From Wurfbainia villosa (lineage: Eukaryota > Streptophyta > Magnoliopsida > Zingiberales > Zingiberaceae): a stretch of DNA of 64,000 bases. The position numbers and the translations under genes were made by a program. This document shows, piece after piece, positions 21,574-32,500 of this stretch. Under the pieces are notes generated by a model. It was not told the DNA's origin. It searched no databases and saw nothing but the letters and a program-made list of their open reading frames with translations. The stretch lies in the NCBI GenBank assembly GCA_025175895.1, contig JAKLTH010000284.1:45615-109614 (forward strand). Direction: 5' to 3'. The stretch's first letter is position 1. Each line of letters begins with the position of its first letter.

Positions 21574-22118
21574 CTCTAGTTAAACGTATCCTTAGATATC
21601 TAAAGGGTACACTTAATGTCGGTATTTGGTACCCTAGATCTACCGAGTTCGAACTAATCGGGTACTCTGATTCGAACTATGCCGGTAGTAAGCTCGATAG
21701 AAAGAGTACGAATGGTTGTTATCAACTTCTCGGCTCGAGTCTAGTGAGTTGGTGCAGTAGGAAGCAGCACTGTGTTGCCTTATCTACCACCGAAGCCGAA
21801 TACATCGCGATGGGTGAGTGTGTCACGCAGCTTCTTTGGATGAAGCACACTCTCCGCGATTTTAAGTTAGACTTTACCAACACAAAACTCCACGTAGATA
21901 ACATTAGTCCAATTAACCTTACTAAGAATCCGATATGTCACTCTAGGACTAAACATATAGAGGTCAAACACCATTTCATTCGAGAACATGTGGCCAACGG
22001 AGCCATACAACTCGAATACGTCGAATCGAAGTCTAACTTGGCAGACCTATTTACTAAACCCCTACCCGAAGCCGAATTCAGTCTATTAAGATGAAAATTG
22101 GGCATGTGCGTAGTAGAA
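21531..22118 (+). pseudogene. RNase H of SIRE-B
   Basis: The copia RNase H domain is in the next frame: GYSDSNYAGSKLDRKSTNG, STTEAEYIAMGECVTQLLW, LHVDNISPINLTKNP and HIEVKHHFIREHV, with Asp-Glu-Asp catalytic positions visible. A stop at 22092-22094 is followed by KLGMCVVE, the usual end, to about 22118. It normally removes RNA from RNA-DNA hybrids and makes the purine-tract primer. Intact internally, but cut off from RT. Confidence 0.8.
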
Positions 22119-23027
22119 TAGGACTTTGCAAATTATATTACTACTATTTCTTACTTTTCATTTTTCATGGAACTAGTATAGGACTTACCTTAGATATCAT
22201 GCACCTATAGATTTAAGGAGCCAGTACATCTCATAACACATAGGACTAATGTGTTTGTGTACTTAGCCATGTAGATGGGCGTGAGATGTTAGGACCTTAC
22301 TCCTGGTTCCAGATGTAGAGCTAGTGCATCGTTATGAATCACGGAGTATAATTATACATACTAACCGACTCTGACCAGGACTGGTTGATCTTTCATATCA
22401 ATCAAGCCAAATATGAGTCGAACATTTTATAGATGAACTTATTTTCAGTATATTATTTTCAAAATAATGTGGAACATGCTTGGACTTTAAATTTAACACT
22501 TATTTTTGTTTTCCACACACACCCTCACTCTTTTCGATATATGGAAAAAGGGGGAGAAAAAGGTCAAAGTTAAGGGGTCAAATTTTTTTTATAACTTAAC
22601 TCTTACTTCATATTTAAACCAAAAGTTGACTCTAAGTTTTTGAAAACTTATTTAACTTTTAACAAAAGAAAGTAAAGGCCAAGTTAAGAGAATTCTTAAC
22701 TTAAACTTATGTGTGCCGTCAACATTATGTCGCCTTAAAGGGGAGAAAGGGACAAGTTAAGAAGAACTCTTAACTTAAACGTTTTACTAAGGCCAACTTT
22801 AAGTAATTACTTAAAGCAACCCTCAAGGGGGAGGATTAAGGTCTTTCTTCAAGACTCACCCTCGGTCAAGGGGGAGATTTCCTCAAGGGGGAGTACTTGA
22901 AGAAAATCCTTACTACTCCAACTTAATCTTCTTTATTTCTTGTTTGTTTCTAATGCACATTATTCTTCATGCTTGCTATTTACTTAACTTTGTATGTGGG
23001 TTTGCCATAAATCAAAAAGGGGGAGAT
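22119..23027 (+). other. 3' untranslated region of SIRE-B with multiple polypurine tracts
   Basis: No coding frame and no env-like ORF. Purine tracts lie at about 22547-22562 (AAAAAGGGGGAGAAAAAGG), 22738-22752, 22826-22836, 22864-22875, 22884-22893, and at 23015-23027 (AAAAAGGGGGAGAT) right before the 3' LTR. The last is the presumed plus-strand primer. Repeated tracts of this kind are a known Sirevirus trait. Confidence 0.75.
22226..22289 (+). other. Conserved nested hairpin downstream of pol (SIRE-B)
   Basis: Outer arms ACATCTCA (22226-22233) and TGAGATGT (22282-22289) pair perfectly. Inside, AACACAT (22235-22241) pairs with ATGTGTT (22249-22255) around a 7-nt loop. The equivalent post-pol position in elements E and D has a comparable nested structure. 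Confidence 0.6.
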
Positions 23028-24147
23028 TATTGGTGCAGTAGGCACCTAAGTCGAACCTGAGTTTTGATTATAGTAAACGATACAAAGTTAAGCTCACGTC
23101 GTTATCTCACGAGCTGAATCGAGTGTGCAGAAGATTGCTATAGCTGGAGCTGAAGGCTAGTGACACCCGGAGGAAGCCGCGGTGGTCGGGCGACACTCGA
23201 GTGACTTCGGAGGGAGCCGAAGGAATCGAGTGGAAGGCCGGAAGCAAAAGCGACATGGTAAGTATCGAGGTAAGCTCATGTGTGCGAGCGTAAGTGAGGT
23301 CGTATCCTCCTTACGGGGATGGTCTTAAGCGTAGATCCGACCAAAGACATCCCATCGATGGTCTAGGTCGAGATCGGACGGTCGAAGGTCGTCGAAATAA
23401 TATTTTCTTTGAGCTAACTTTGCCTTGTAGCTAGCATCAGTCGACTACCAGCTTGGAGGACTCGACTGCCCTTCATCGATCGACATCTCATCGCCTCGAT
23501 GATGCTACCATCGATCGGTGATGATGGCCATCGGATCGACTAATGGTCAATGATCGACCGAGTCAAGGCTTATCACCCCATTTCAAGGAGGTTTTGTGTC
23601 CATTTGTGATTGGTTGAAGACCCATTCGATGAGGGGCTCAAAGGCTATAAAAGGAGGGCTTTGTCTTAGGGTTTTTCATCAATTAAAAAGGCTTCCAAGT
23701 GCTTCCGATACGCTCCGACTCTCCGACATCCCTATGACGAAGCGCTGCTGAGACGACGACTAGAGCTTCAACCTCCAACCTTTGAAGTCGTCGATAACAA
23801 AAGTTTTAATTGTATTTTAGTTTATTTTTTAGTAAAGCTTTCATTATAACGAGGAGAGGGGGAGTGTCCCTCTACCTCGAGCTTTTGTCATTTTGTGTAT
23901 CTGTCTAACTCCTACCTCCAACGAGGAGGAGTTCTTTAGTAGTTTGCCCTCCGTACGTGGTCAAGGACCACTAGGGCCTTGGAGTAGTAGCCTTCGGATA
24001 CGAACCAAGTAAAACCCTTGTGTCTATTGTCTCGCTTGTTTTGTTTTTATCTTCCGCTGTGTCTACTCGCATTTTAACGAACGATTTTGAATGAAAAATT
24101 TCTATCGCTATTCACCCCCCCCCTCTAGCGATCCGCTCGATCCAACA
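23028..24147 (+). repeat. 3' LTR of SIRE-B
   Basis: The 1120-bp LTR starts TATTGGTGCAGTAGG (first G of the usual TGTTGG changed to A) and ends CTCGATCCAACA. It matches the 5' LTR except for substitutions and small indels, most of them clustered in the CAGTCGACTG/GATCGATC palindrome region (23440-23560). The target duplication CATTA follows. Confidence 0.9.
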
Positions 24148-24152
24148 CATTA

Positions 24153-24508
24153 TTCGTCTAATCCTACCTTCCAATCTCAGCCCTTCATTCTTTCTTCCTT
24201 TATTCCCTAAATTGGGTGATTATAGTGTCATGGTCCAACTCTATTAAGCTCTTCTTTTATAAGTCTGCATTGCAAGGTGTTCAAAGCTTGTAATTGACTT
24301 GAGCCTTTTCCCTAATTTCTAAGGTCTATTTTTCTAGATCTAATAACTCTTTCAAGTCATCGACCGGAGCAATGAGACATTTCCTAATACTAAACCATAC
24401 ATCGAGGTCGATTTTTAGGAAGCACTCCATTTGCCTCTTCCAATAACTAAAGTCCTCTTTGTTAAAGAGAGGAGGGCGAACGATGCTATAACCTTCCTAA
24501 TGTGACAT
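24153..24508 (-). pseudogene. gag remnant of minus-strand sirevirus G2
   Basis: On the minus strand an ATG at 24508 starts MSH, then a TAG, then EGYSIVRPPLFNKEDFSYWK and a capsid-like stretch that includes LQCRLIKEELNRVGP (to about 24235). Homologous to the gag starts of A, SIRE-B and E. Stops and frameshifts are present, and the rest of the element is absent on this side. Confidence 0.7.
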
Positions 24509-24638
24509 CGACATTGATAATAATATTTTGTAAAATTAAGCTAATACAAGAATTTAAAAATGCTAAAGATAAAGAAAATTTTTCCTACTCGATTCAGTGG
24601 TTGTACCAAATTTTGGATGCTCCTACTATGATACTAAT

Positions 24639-25970
24639 TGTAGGATCGATGAGACCGAGAGGGGGGATCTCGGTATTCAAAATTTTCTTTAACATTATTT
24701 TTAAAATTCTTTTTCTTTTAAATTTTAAATCAAAGTGAATATGCAGCGCAAATATAAAAGTAAAGACAAAGTATGCAAGCTTTTTTACTTGGTTCGCAAT
24801 CCGAACCGAATTGCTACACCAAGGCTCGTAAATCCGCTCTAGGGCTACCTCATCGGGCAATCACTAAATGCTCTCCAATTTAAAACCTTTCGAACTCGAA
24901 GAGGGTTTGTTTACAAGAAATAAGGGTGAGGTACAAACTACCTTCCCTTAGAAATGTAATCACAAAATAGATTATATCGACACACTTTTAGATGAACAAT
25001 GAAGCTCATAGTGTCGGTGAGGTTGCAAAATGCACAACACAGCATCTTGCGGGTTGTGAACGAAGGTGAGTACTTTGAAGAATGAATTCAAAATTATTAC
25101 CATGAAGCTTCCTCTCCATTTCTTTTATAATCCAATCCCAGACGCCTGGACCACCTTCCAGTACCCTCCACATCGACCTCTTGAAACGAAAACTCAGCCT
25201 TCCTAGGCATTTGGACCTGGTCCAAGTGACTCCAAGTCACCCTTATCCATTCTGATATGTTTCTAGAATTTTTCTATCCCAATGTCTTGGACCCAATCCA
25301 GTCAACTGGACTACCTGTCATCTTGGTCACACGATCTCCAATTGAATGATAGCTCGCCTTGCTATCTTGGCATCTCTATCGCCTGGACCTAATCCAGTCG
25401 ACTGGATCTGAGGTGCCTGGACCTTGTCCAATTGCCTGGACACCTACAACACAAAGTTAGCACAAGCAGAGTATAAAATGAATTGGTAGTAGTAATACTA
25501 TCCGATCTAGACTTCTAAGTCCAACTCGGACCCTCCGTCGGATCGATGCTTACCTTGTCCTCAATCGAGAACTCGATCTCACCTCTTCACTCGAGAGCTT
25601 ACCTGCTAGTTGTTAAGTCTTTCAGACCCAACTGGACTTACCATGCTTGACGTCTAATCTAACCCACTAGGACTTTATGCCAGCTATCTGATCTCCATGA
25701 CCTAATCAGGCTTCCAGCCAGTTGTCTGATCCTCCTGACCCAACTGGTCTTTTGCCAAATGTCCAGTCCACTCGAACCATCTGGACTTCCTGTTTGGTGT
25801 CCGATCCACTTGATCTGTCAAGACTTCTGCCTAGTATGTAGTCAGCCTGACCTACTTGGACTTTCCTATTAAACTTGCATATTTAACACTTATATAAAAT
25901 CATAAGTAATTTCTAACTTTAACCATGGTTCATACATCAAAATATAGGAGTGATGCTCCATGCACCAACA
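24639..25970 (-). repeat. 5' LTR of minus-strand sirevirus G2
   Basis: About 1332 bp, reading TGTTGGTGCATGGAGC at 25970 to GATCCTACA at 24639 on the minus strand. A degenerate PBS (ATTAGTATCATAGTAGGAGC, 24638-24619) and gag follow. It contains palindromes such as CCAGTCGACTGG (25394-25405) and repeated CTGGAC/GTCCAG words. The many changes in its PBS mark it as old. The G1 fragment at 15020-15262 is a relative. Confidence 0.75.
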
Positions 25971-27700
25971 AATATTTCCTTTATTTTGGACAAAGTCGTT
26001 TCAATATTTTCTCTACTTGGGCTAGAGTCACCTCAAATTTCTCCTTTCTCATATAGGGTCGCCTCAACTACATCCCCTCTTCTTGGAATGGCTCGACGTT
26101 TTCATACTAAGTTCTGATCATATTTATATAATTTTAATCGATGACTTTTTCCTTCTAGCTCTGCTAGGAACCAACTTCTCTTAAGACCACTTTGACATCC
26201 CATCCCTAGCCAATCAAGTCATCATGTTGAGTTGCCAAGCCCGAGTACCTAAGCGCCCAAGTACTAAACCTCGAAGACTCAAGTGCCTAGTGTCAAGCCT
26301 TAGTACCTAAGCACCGAGCAACCAAGTGGATTTAGGTGAACTCGAGTGTTGAGTGCTCGACGATCGAGATCCCAAGTGTCAAGTTCCCAAGATCGAGAGC
26401 TTGAGCACCGAGGGCCTGAGCGGTCGAGCACTGAGGGTCTGAGCTCTAGAGCATTGAAGACCTAAGTACCCAAGCATTCAAGCACTGAAGACTAGGGCCC
26501 TTGAACACTCGAGTGCTGAAGGCTCAAGCGCCTAAGCTCCCGATCATTGAGCCCCATGGATCCAAGTGTTGATTGCCTAACCTACGAGCACTGAGGATTT
26601 GACTGTCACCTATCTAAGTGTCGATCGTCGAGGGCCTGAGTGTTGAGCACCAACTACTAGAGTTGTCAAATTGCCTAAGCGTCCAAGCATTGACTGCCTG
26701 AGTGTTGAGCTGCCAAACTGACTAAACGCCTGAGCACTGAGTGTTGAGTGTCAAATTGTCGAATTGCTCAAGTGCTTGAGAACTCGAGAGCACAAGGGAA
26801 CCAGAGGCCAAGTACATGAGGATCTTTGTATGAAGGATTTAGATTTGCGAGCTCATGAACTTGAGTTCATCGTTTGAAGGAATATCTTGACAACGAGTGT
26901 TGGGTAACAATTGTCCATGATGTGGTTGTTAAAGTCATTGCGAAATAGTGGTGCTGGTTATTAAGGGTGTGCCCTTTGGTAAGGTGCATCATTTGAAAAA
27001 GGGTGGAATAATTTTTCACTGCTCTTCTCTTTGTATTTTAAGGTAATGACTCCAACGTAGGCGAGCTTTATGATGCTATGTTATGTTATTCTCTGCTCAT
27101 ATTATTCTTCTCTGTTTTATTTTTTTCCTCTCATATTTGACTTAAACATTGGAAGAGTCTCGCATGGGTAACTCTCGACAAGCCCTTTAACTCGTGTTAT
27201 TCCTCACATAATCAACCACGTCACATGGAGAAAGCTTCATCAATAACACCAAATGAGGCCGTGGATTTCTACAGCAACAATAATTTTTTGAAAAAAAATA
27301 CTCACGCTGCAATACCTAACTATATTCATTAGTTTTATCATTTTATGTAGTTTTCATGACCTAACCTCATACTTGGAAAAGAATCGCAACTATGAAATAA
27401 TTAAATACACATCTTTTCTTTGTCAAAACCATTTCAACTCACATTAATGTATATGTAATATACGTTTCATTTATAATGAAAATCTCCCATCAATTTTTTT
27501 ATAACTATACCACAAGACAAAAGATGAAAGATTGCGTACCCGCCATCTCTCTACATGGACAAGTGCACCAACATCATCCCTTATCGATGCACTCTATATA
27601 AACCATCCTTTATTAAAGGCACGCAACTCTTAGATGCACGATACATATAGACTTATCATATAAGTTAAGGATTGAAAACAAATACTCTTGGATGCAAAGC
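25971..27700. other. Gene-free stretch, including a degenerate repeat
   Basis: No coding region or known element recognised. 25971-26200 is unremarkable. 26200-26830 is a degenerate tandem-like repeat (separate entry). 26830-27700 is AT-rich with no convincing frame; it lies 3' of PR-10 and may include its polyadenylation region, but no specific signal stands out. Confidence 0.5.
26215..26825. repeat. Degenerate short-word repeat (GAGCACTGAG / GCCTGAGC / CCAAGC)
   Basis: About 600 bp built from variants of words such as GAGCACTGAGG, GTCTGAGC, CCTAAGC, CCCAAGCATT and AGTGTTGAG, in loose succession with a quasi-period near 10-12 bases. Too diverged for a clean unit. No frame is open across it. 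Confidence 0.6.
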
Positions 27701-27708
27701 ATATGGAT

Positions 27709-28368
27709 TTATGCATAGACATCGGGGTTGGCAATCAAATATGCTTCCACAGTCTTGAGCACTTGGGTTGATCCATCTCTAATGGCTTTTAACTCTTCCT
27801 CACTAGGAGGCTTATCCTCAAGTGTTTCATACACGGTCTTGATCTTTGCAATGCAAGAGTTGGGCCCCGTCGCTTCAAATGTGCTCTCATAACTGACCGA
27901 TTTAAAAAACACGCCGACAAAACCTCCTTCGATGACCGAATACTTAGTTGAGTATACTGCCTCATCCAACATCTCTACCTTGGTCTTGTTGACACTTCCT
28001 ATTGGCATATTGGATGCTGCAATTTTTTGTGCACGAAATAAAAAAAAAAGAGAATATTTTAGCATATATAATCAATCAATAACGAAAATAGTCAGAATAA
28101 AGTAATTTCTACATATAAACATTTTTTTAATTAATGTGATTTTTGGTAGGCTATTCGGCTTCTATTTGTAAAAGGAAAACAACTGTAGACCTGGAGCAAA
28201 GTGAAAAATGTTAATAGAGCCAACTCCTTCTCCAACGCGTTCGCCTTGGGCAAAAAAGTCAGGCAAGAGCTTAGGGTACAAAATATGCGCATCGCAGATC
28301 GCTCCTTTCCAAAGCCTTGAGTTGGAAACGTTGAGGGTGATATCGTCGATGCAAGAACCGACAACCAT
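27709..28368 (-). CDS. PR-10 / Bet v 1 family protein, two exons
   Basis: Exon 1 is 28368-28191 (ATG at 28368, MVVGSCIDDITLNVSNSRLW). Intron 28190-28017 (174 bp) has a GT donor and a TTGCAG acceptor. Exon 2 is 28016-27709 (stop TAA). The joined frame is 486 bp, 161 residues, a typical PR-10 length, and the single intron sits at the family's usual place after about codon 59. The glycine-rich loop reads GEGVGS (residues 46-51). The Bet v 1 core includes KYSVIEGG and the C-terminal helix STQVLKTVEAYLIANPDVYA. The fold is a small cytosolic barrel with a cavity for hydrophobic ligands; members act in defence or in alkaloid or phenylpropanoid binding. No stop or frameshift is seen. Odd: AVT1-like exon sequence begins within about 5 bp of the ATG, so no ordinary promoter is evident. 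It may be an expressed duplicate or a silent one. Confidence 0.8.
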
Positions 28369-28370
28369 TT

Positions 28371-28464
28371 TGGAGCTCCCAAATCACGCCGAGCATGCCG
28401 CCGAACATGGTCGCGACCAAGGTGGCTCTCTGGGCCACTGTGCTGACGCCGATGAGCAAGTACG
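28371..28464 (+). pseudogene. AVT1-like amino acid transporter exon fragment, left part
   Basis: Plus-strand codons read SSQITPSMPPNMVATKVALW, then ATVLTPMSKY, matching the late transmembrane region of plant vacuolar amino acid transporters of the AVT1 type (amino acid/auxin permease family, Aa_trans). The frame is cut at 28464 by element C and resumes at 35049: the split Ala codon is G (28464) plus CG (35049-35050). It starts abruptly next to the PR-10 ATG on the other strand. Only one exon is found, so this is a gene fragment. Confidence 0.7.
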
Positions 28465-29533
28465 TGTTAGATAATATAAATAAAAAATTATATAGTGGAT
28501 AAAACTAGTTCCACATTTAAACGATATAATAATAATAAATAGTGCAAAAGAAGATGCTAATCTGGTATGATCTGAACTCAAAAATAGCTTCATGACTATC
28601 GCAATTGCACAATCAAAGGTGATATGATCATAAAGACAAGTTAGAATTTACCACAATATATCTTGCTTACTCACTCAAGCTCATGATGCTTATACATTAA
28701 AGTATAAGTCTACAATTAATTATGGCATAAGCCTTCATTAAGTAAGGTATAAATGCATAATTAATACATAATTAAGATCATATGGGCTTCATGCATCATA
28801 TGGGCTTCATGCATCATGATGGCCTAAAGCCCTTACAAAGCCCAATCCATCATGAATAAGTGCCACATCATGCTCCACATGTCTTTACATGCCTTGAGCA
28901 TGTGGCATGACAAAGCCACCTAAGCCCCACATGGCTTGCATGCATTGAGCACTTGCCACCACAAGCCATGTGGAGGTGGAGGTGGCAAGCTCACCATGGA
29001 TTGGTGCTCTTTATAAGGAGAAGAGCATGAAGGGAAGAGGTCAAGCCAATTCCAAGTGATTTCTTCATCGTGGAGAAAAAGGAGTGAGTGAGAAAAAGGA
29101 GTGAGTGAGAAAGAAGAGAGAGAGAGAGGAAAAGAAAAAGAAATTAAAAGATTTCTTTTTCCGGTAAGAACTTTCTTCATCCAAGAAGAAAGATAGTGAA
29201 TCCCCACCAGTCTTCCTTCACTCTGCCGAGTTATCCTTCGCTACAGAGCCGTGCGATGTTCGATACACTCGCCGCCACTACAACCTGTGCTAGGTTGTGC
29301 TAGTGGTTTCGCCGTTTTATCCTGGGAGACAGACGTCCTACGTCACCTCGTAGCACCGTCGGAGAGGACGAATCTGTCTTAAGGAGACTGCGTCTTGACA
29401 GGACTCGGCGTCTTCAAATCTACACGGGTGACGAAAACCATCTCAACAGATAAGTCCGAGTTGTATTCTTGTAATTTTTAATTCGGATTATTCCTCAGTA
29501 ATTCACGATTGATTGGGAATAAAACTTCCAACA
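28465..29533 (+). repeat. 5' LTR of element C
   Basis: 1069 bp, TGTTAGATAATAT ... ACTTCCAACA. A TATA-like TTTATAAGGAG is at about 29010-29020. It has a duplicated ATGGGCTTCATGCATCAT unit (about 28780-28818) where the 3' LTR has one, and a purine-rich GAGTGAGTGAGAAAAAGGAG repeat (29085-29130) that is shorter in the 3' LTR. Confidence 0.9.
29010..29020 (+). promoter_or_regulatory. TATA-like box of element C LTR
   Basis: TTTATAAGGAG, repeated in the 3' LTR at about 34528-34538. The likely start of element transcription lies shortly downstream. Confidence 0.5.
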
Positions 29534-29557
29534 ATCTTAAGTCGTTCGCTCGCTGAG

Positions 29558-32500
29558 ATGGCCACAAATGATGTTGAGATGCAACAAACTCAACACATAA
29601 CGACCCCTTCTGCCCGATTGGAAATATACCAATCAATCATGGGGAAAAGCCGGACAAGTTCACCGGGGTGAACTTCAAAAGATGGCAGCAGAAGATGTTC
29701 TTCTACCTGACCACACTGAATCTGACTCGTGTCTTGACAGAGGAACCTCCCAAATATTCTGAGGGTATAAGTGATGCTCATGTCATCACTGCTGTAGACA
29801 CATGGAATCATTCTGATTTTATGTGTCGTAACTATATCCTCAACTGTCTTGCCGATTCATTGTACATTGTATATGCTACAAAGGACACGGCAAAAGACTT
29901 ATGGGAATCTCTGGACAAGAAATATAAGTCAGAGGATGCTGGAGCCAAGAAATCTATTGTTGGCAGATTCCTGGATTATAAAATGGTTGATTCCAAAACA
30001 GTGATCAGCCAAGTTCAGGAAATTCAGGTAATTCTGCACGAGATACACTCAGAAGGCATGATTCTGAGTGAAATCTTTGAAGTAGCAGCAATTATTGAAA
30101 AACTGCCTCCTGGCTGGAAGGACTTCAAGAATTATCTGAAACATAAGCGAAAGGAAATAACTGTGGAGGAACTAGTTGTTCGCCTTCGAATTGAAGAAGA
30201 CAACAAAAGTTCAGAAAGAAAGTTATTCCCTCAGGCTACTGTAAAAGCCAACGTAGTCGAGCACGGTCAAAACTCGAAACGGAAGAATTCCAAAGCTTCC
30301 AAGATGCAACCCAAAGGAGGTGGCTTCAAGAAGTTCTCTGGAAAATGTTACAATTGTAACAAAGTCGGTCACAAATCTTCGGATTGCAAGAAGCCGAAGA
30401 AGAAGCAGGAAACTAATTTGAACGAGGGATCAGATATGGATCTCTGCGCAGTAATCTCGGAGGTGAACCTGATGGGTTCCAATCCGCGACAATGGTGGAT
30501 TGATACTGGCTCCACCAGACATGTATGCTGTAATCAGGAGCTGCTCCACAACTTTGAAGAAATCAAAAATGGAGACAAGCTGTTCATGGGGAATTCAGCA
30601 ACTGCGGAGATTAAGGGCCAAGGACAAGTGGTGCTAAAGATGACCTCCGGCAAAGAGCTCACCTTGAACAAAGTGCTATATGTTCCAGAAATTCGAAAGA
30701 ATTTAGTATCTGGATCACTGCTTTGTAAGCATGGTTTTCGCACTGTTTTTGAAGCAGACAGAGTTGTACTGTCTAAACGTGGAATGTTTGTAGGAAAGGG
30801 CTATGTAAATGATGGGTTGTTTAAACTCAGTGTAATGGTCATTCGGCCTAAAATAAATAAGAATGAAAGCTCTTCTGTGTATATGCTTGAGTCTTCCACT
30901 TTATGGCATGGTAGACTAGGACATGTTAATTATGATATACTGCGTAGATTAATTAACATGCAAAGTATACCTACATTCCAACTTGATCTAAAACATAAAT
31001 GCGAGACATGTGTTGAAGCAAAATTAACAAGGTCATCCTTTCAACATATTGAAAGAAGCAACGAAACACTTGGCCTAATCCACACCGACGTGTGTGACCT
31101 GAAAAGCACTCCAACACGTGGTGGGAACAAATACTTCATCACCTTTGTTGATGATCACACAAAGTATTGTTATGTGTATCTTCTTCAAAGTAAAGATGAA
31201 GCAATAGAGAAATTTATTCTCTATAAAAATGAGGTAGAAAACCAACTTAATAAGAAAATTAAGGTGGTTCGGAGTGACAGAGGTGGTGAATATGTATCAC
31301 CATTTACTGAGTTATGTGCTGATCATGGGATCAGACATGAAACAACCGCTCCTTATTCTCCTCAGCAAAATGGTATTGCTGAGCGGAAGAATCGCACTCT
31401 AAAGGAGATGACAAATGTTCTTCTATTAAGCTCTGGACTACCAGAGTTCATGTGGGGGGAAGCTGTATTAACAACAAATTACCTTTTAAATAAGGTACCC
31501 CGAAAGAAAATAGAGACGAGCCCTTATGAGTTATGGACTGGAAGACAACCTTCCTATAAATACTTGCGAGTGTGGGGGTGTCTTGCCAAAGTATTGGTAC
31601 CTAATCCAAAAAGGATTAAAATAGGACCAAAGACTGTTGATTGCATATTTATTGGATATGCAAACAACAGCAGTGCATATCGGTTTCTTGTGTATCAATC
31701 GCAGATATCAGAGATACACAATAATTCAATTCTTGAATCGAGAAATGCCTCGTTCTTTGAACATGTGTTTCCATATAAGACCCGAAATGAAGCAAGTTCT
31801 TCAAAACGGGCATTAGAACCACAAGAAGAAGTAGACACTGGTAAACCAGTTGAGGTAGAGCTCAGACGAAGTAAAAGAGCTCGGGTGCCAAAATCCTTTG
31901 GAACAGATTTTATCACTTTCATGTTGGAAAGTGAGCCCCAAAATTACTCAGAGGCAGTAAGCTGCTCCGAGGGACCTCACTGGAAAGAAGCAATTGCATC
32001 TGAAATTGATTCAATCTTGCAAAATCACACTTGGGAACTTGTGAATCTTCCTCCAAGAAGTCAACCACTAGGTTGCAAGTGGATTTTTAAGAAAAAGATG
32101 AAAGCAGATGGCACGATCGATAAATACAAGGCACGATTGGTAATTAAAGGTTACCGACAACGTGAAGGCCTTGATTACTTTGATACATATTCTCCAGTAT
32201 CGAGAATAACTTCCATCAGAATATTGTTGGCTATTGCCGCTTTATCGAATTTGGAAGTACATCAAATGGATGTAAAGACGACTTTTCTAAATGGAGATTT
32301 AGAAGAAGAAATCTACATGGAGCAACCTGAGGGATTTTCTGCACCAGGGCAAGAAAACAAAGTTTGTAGATTGGTAAAGTCTTTATATGGCTTGAAGCAA
32401 GCTCCAATGCAGTGGCATAAAAAATTCGATGATGCCATGAAGGAAAGTGGATTTACAATTAATGCATGCGATAAATGTGTCTATGTAAAAGACACAGAAA

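Larger units (their letters stand above)
15266..24147 (+). mobile_element. Complete but decayed sirevirus Ty1/copia element (SIRE-B)
   Basis: The 8882-bp element is flanked by a 5-bp target duplication CATTA (15261-15265 and 24148-24152). Order: 5' LTR, tRNA-iMet PBS, gag, a damaged protease region, integrase, RT, RNase H, a 3' untranslated region of about 900 bp with repeated GGGGGAG tracts, and the 3' LTR. Multiple purine tracts before the 3' LTR, long LTRs and a large gag fit the Sirevirus lineage of Ty1/copia. Stops and frameshifts interrupt gag, protease, integrase and the RT/RNase H junction, so this copy is not autonomous. Confidence 0.9.

Noticed and set aside
22119..23027. Env-like third ORF of a sirevirus
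   Set aside because: No open frame, membrane segment or coiled coil; only purine tracts and the hairpin are present.
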